This document shows, piece after piece, positions 63,932-64,000 of a DNA stretch of 64,000 nucleotides. Position numbers and translations under genes: made by a program. Numbering within the stretch: position 1 is the first letter of the stretch; each line of letters begins with the position of its first letter. Source of the DNA: Streptomyces camelliae (GTDB lineage: Bacteria; Actinomycetota; Actinomycetes; Streptomycetales; Streptomycetaceae); contig NZ_CP115300.1 in the NCBI RefSeq assembly GCF_027625935.1, positions 4,526,001 through 4,590,000 on the forward strand, given 5' to 3'. The notes under the pieces are model-generated. The model was not told the DNA's origin and did not search any database. It worked only from the letters and a program-made list of their open reading frames with translations.

Positions 63932-64000
63932 CGAAACTCCCTATCCTGTGACTCTGCTCTCAGCCGAGAACGAGAACTCTCCGATATATCGATGAGCCTT
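63932..64000. other. Upstream region of the carbamoyltransferase gene
   Basis: Only 69 bp before the window edge, AT-richer than average (GATATATCGATG near the end). Probably contains its promoter; the next gene is not visible. Confidence 0.4.

Overview
The window is GC-rich, coding-dense actinobacterial DNA from a Streptomyces or a very close relative. The evidence is the gene content: CrgA, class E sortases, PknB with PASTA repeats, FhaA/FhaB, the bacterial proteasome activator Bpa, two branched-chain 2-oxo acid dehydrogenase operons, a K15-type DD-transpeptidase, and DUF5324, DUF5819 and HTTM proteins. The frequent GTG starts and ATGA/GTGA stop-start overlaps also fit. Two perfect 14-bp ParB sites (parS) at 20394 and 59396, a one-mismatch site at 55128, and a DnaA-box cluster beside crgA place the segment in the origin-proximal core of the chromosome.

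Layout. 1-6.4 kb: MFS transporter with its GntR/FadR regulator, secreted K15-like DD-transpeptidase, YtrA-type regulator with a DUF1648 membrane protein, a secreted protein and a MurJ-family flippase. 6.4-7.9 kb: isolated Bro-N protein with a repeat-built coiled coil. 8-11.6 kb: first BCKDH operon (E1alpha, E1beta, E2). 12-18.4 kb: phosphotransferase, two divergent Ser/Thr kinases, Bpa and a Pro-rich surface protein. 18.5-22.7 kb: quinone oxidoreductase, a potassium-channel gene that has lost its pore, moeA and mobA. 22.8-27 kb: second BCKDH operon and divergent Lrp-type regulator. 27-38 kb: phenylacetate catabolism (TetR regulator, paaH, paaN, paaABCDE), with a TrmH-like methyltransferase and HTTM/DUF5819 genes between. 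38-42.3 kb: acyl-CoA dehydrogenase behind a KstR-like operator, rhodanese, J-domain-like protein, DUF2252 protein. 42.5 kb: tRNA-Leu(CAG). 43-51.2 kb: the fhaA-fhaB-pstP-rodA-pbpA-pknB growth and cell-wall signalling operon. 51.2-58.4 kb: an Mrr-endonuclease remnant, three class E sortases with pabA and a 53-residue membrane peptide, DUF881 protein, crgA, rhomboid protease and cyclophilin. 58.7 kb: DUF5324 protein.

From about 59.4 kb the conserved core ends at a terminator fused to a parS site, and a lower-GC accessory locus begins that runs off the right edge. It holds a 32-codon peptide gene followed at once by a 17-bp perfect hairpin, a flavoprotein with an N-hydroxylase-like ATGY motif, and a convergent, translationally coupled pair: a NodU/TobZ-family carbamoyltransferase and a complete N-acetylglutamate-kinase homologue. 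This is the best candidate for an undescribed system: a possible ribosomal-peptide or amino-acid-derived pathway using carboxylate phosphorylation, N-oxidation and carbamoylation. Its product cannot be read from the sequence.

Regulation visible in the DNA: a 14-bp palindrome (ACCGATCGTTCGGT) precedes both paa transcription units, and a one-mismatch copy lies between the second BCKDH operon and its regulator, hinting that the TetR regulator links phenylacetate and branched-chain catabolism.
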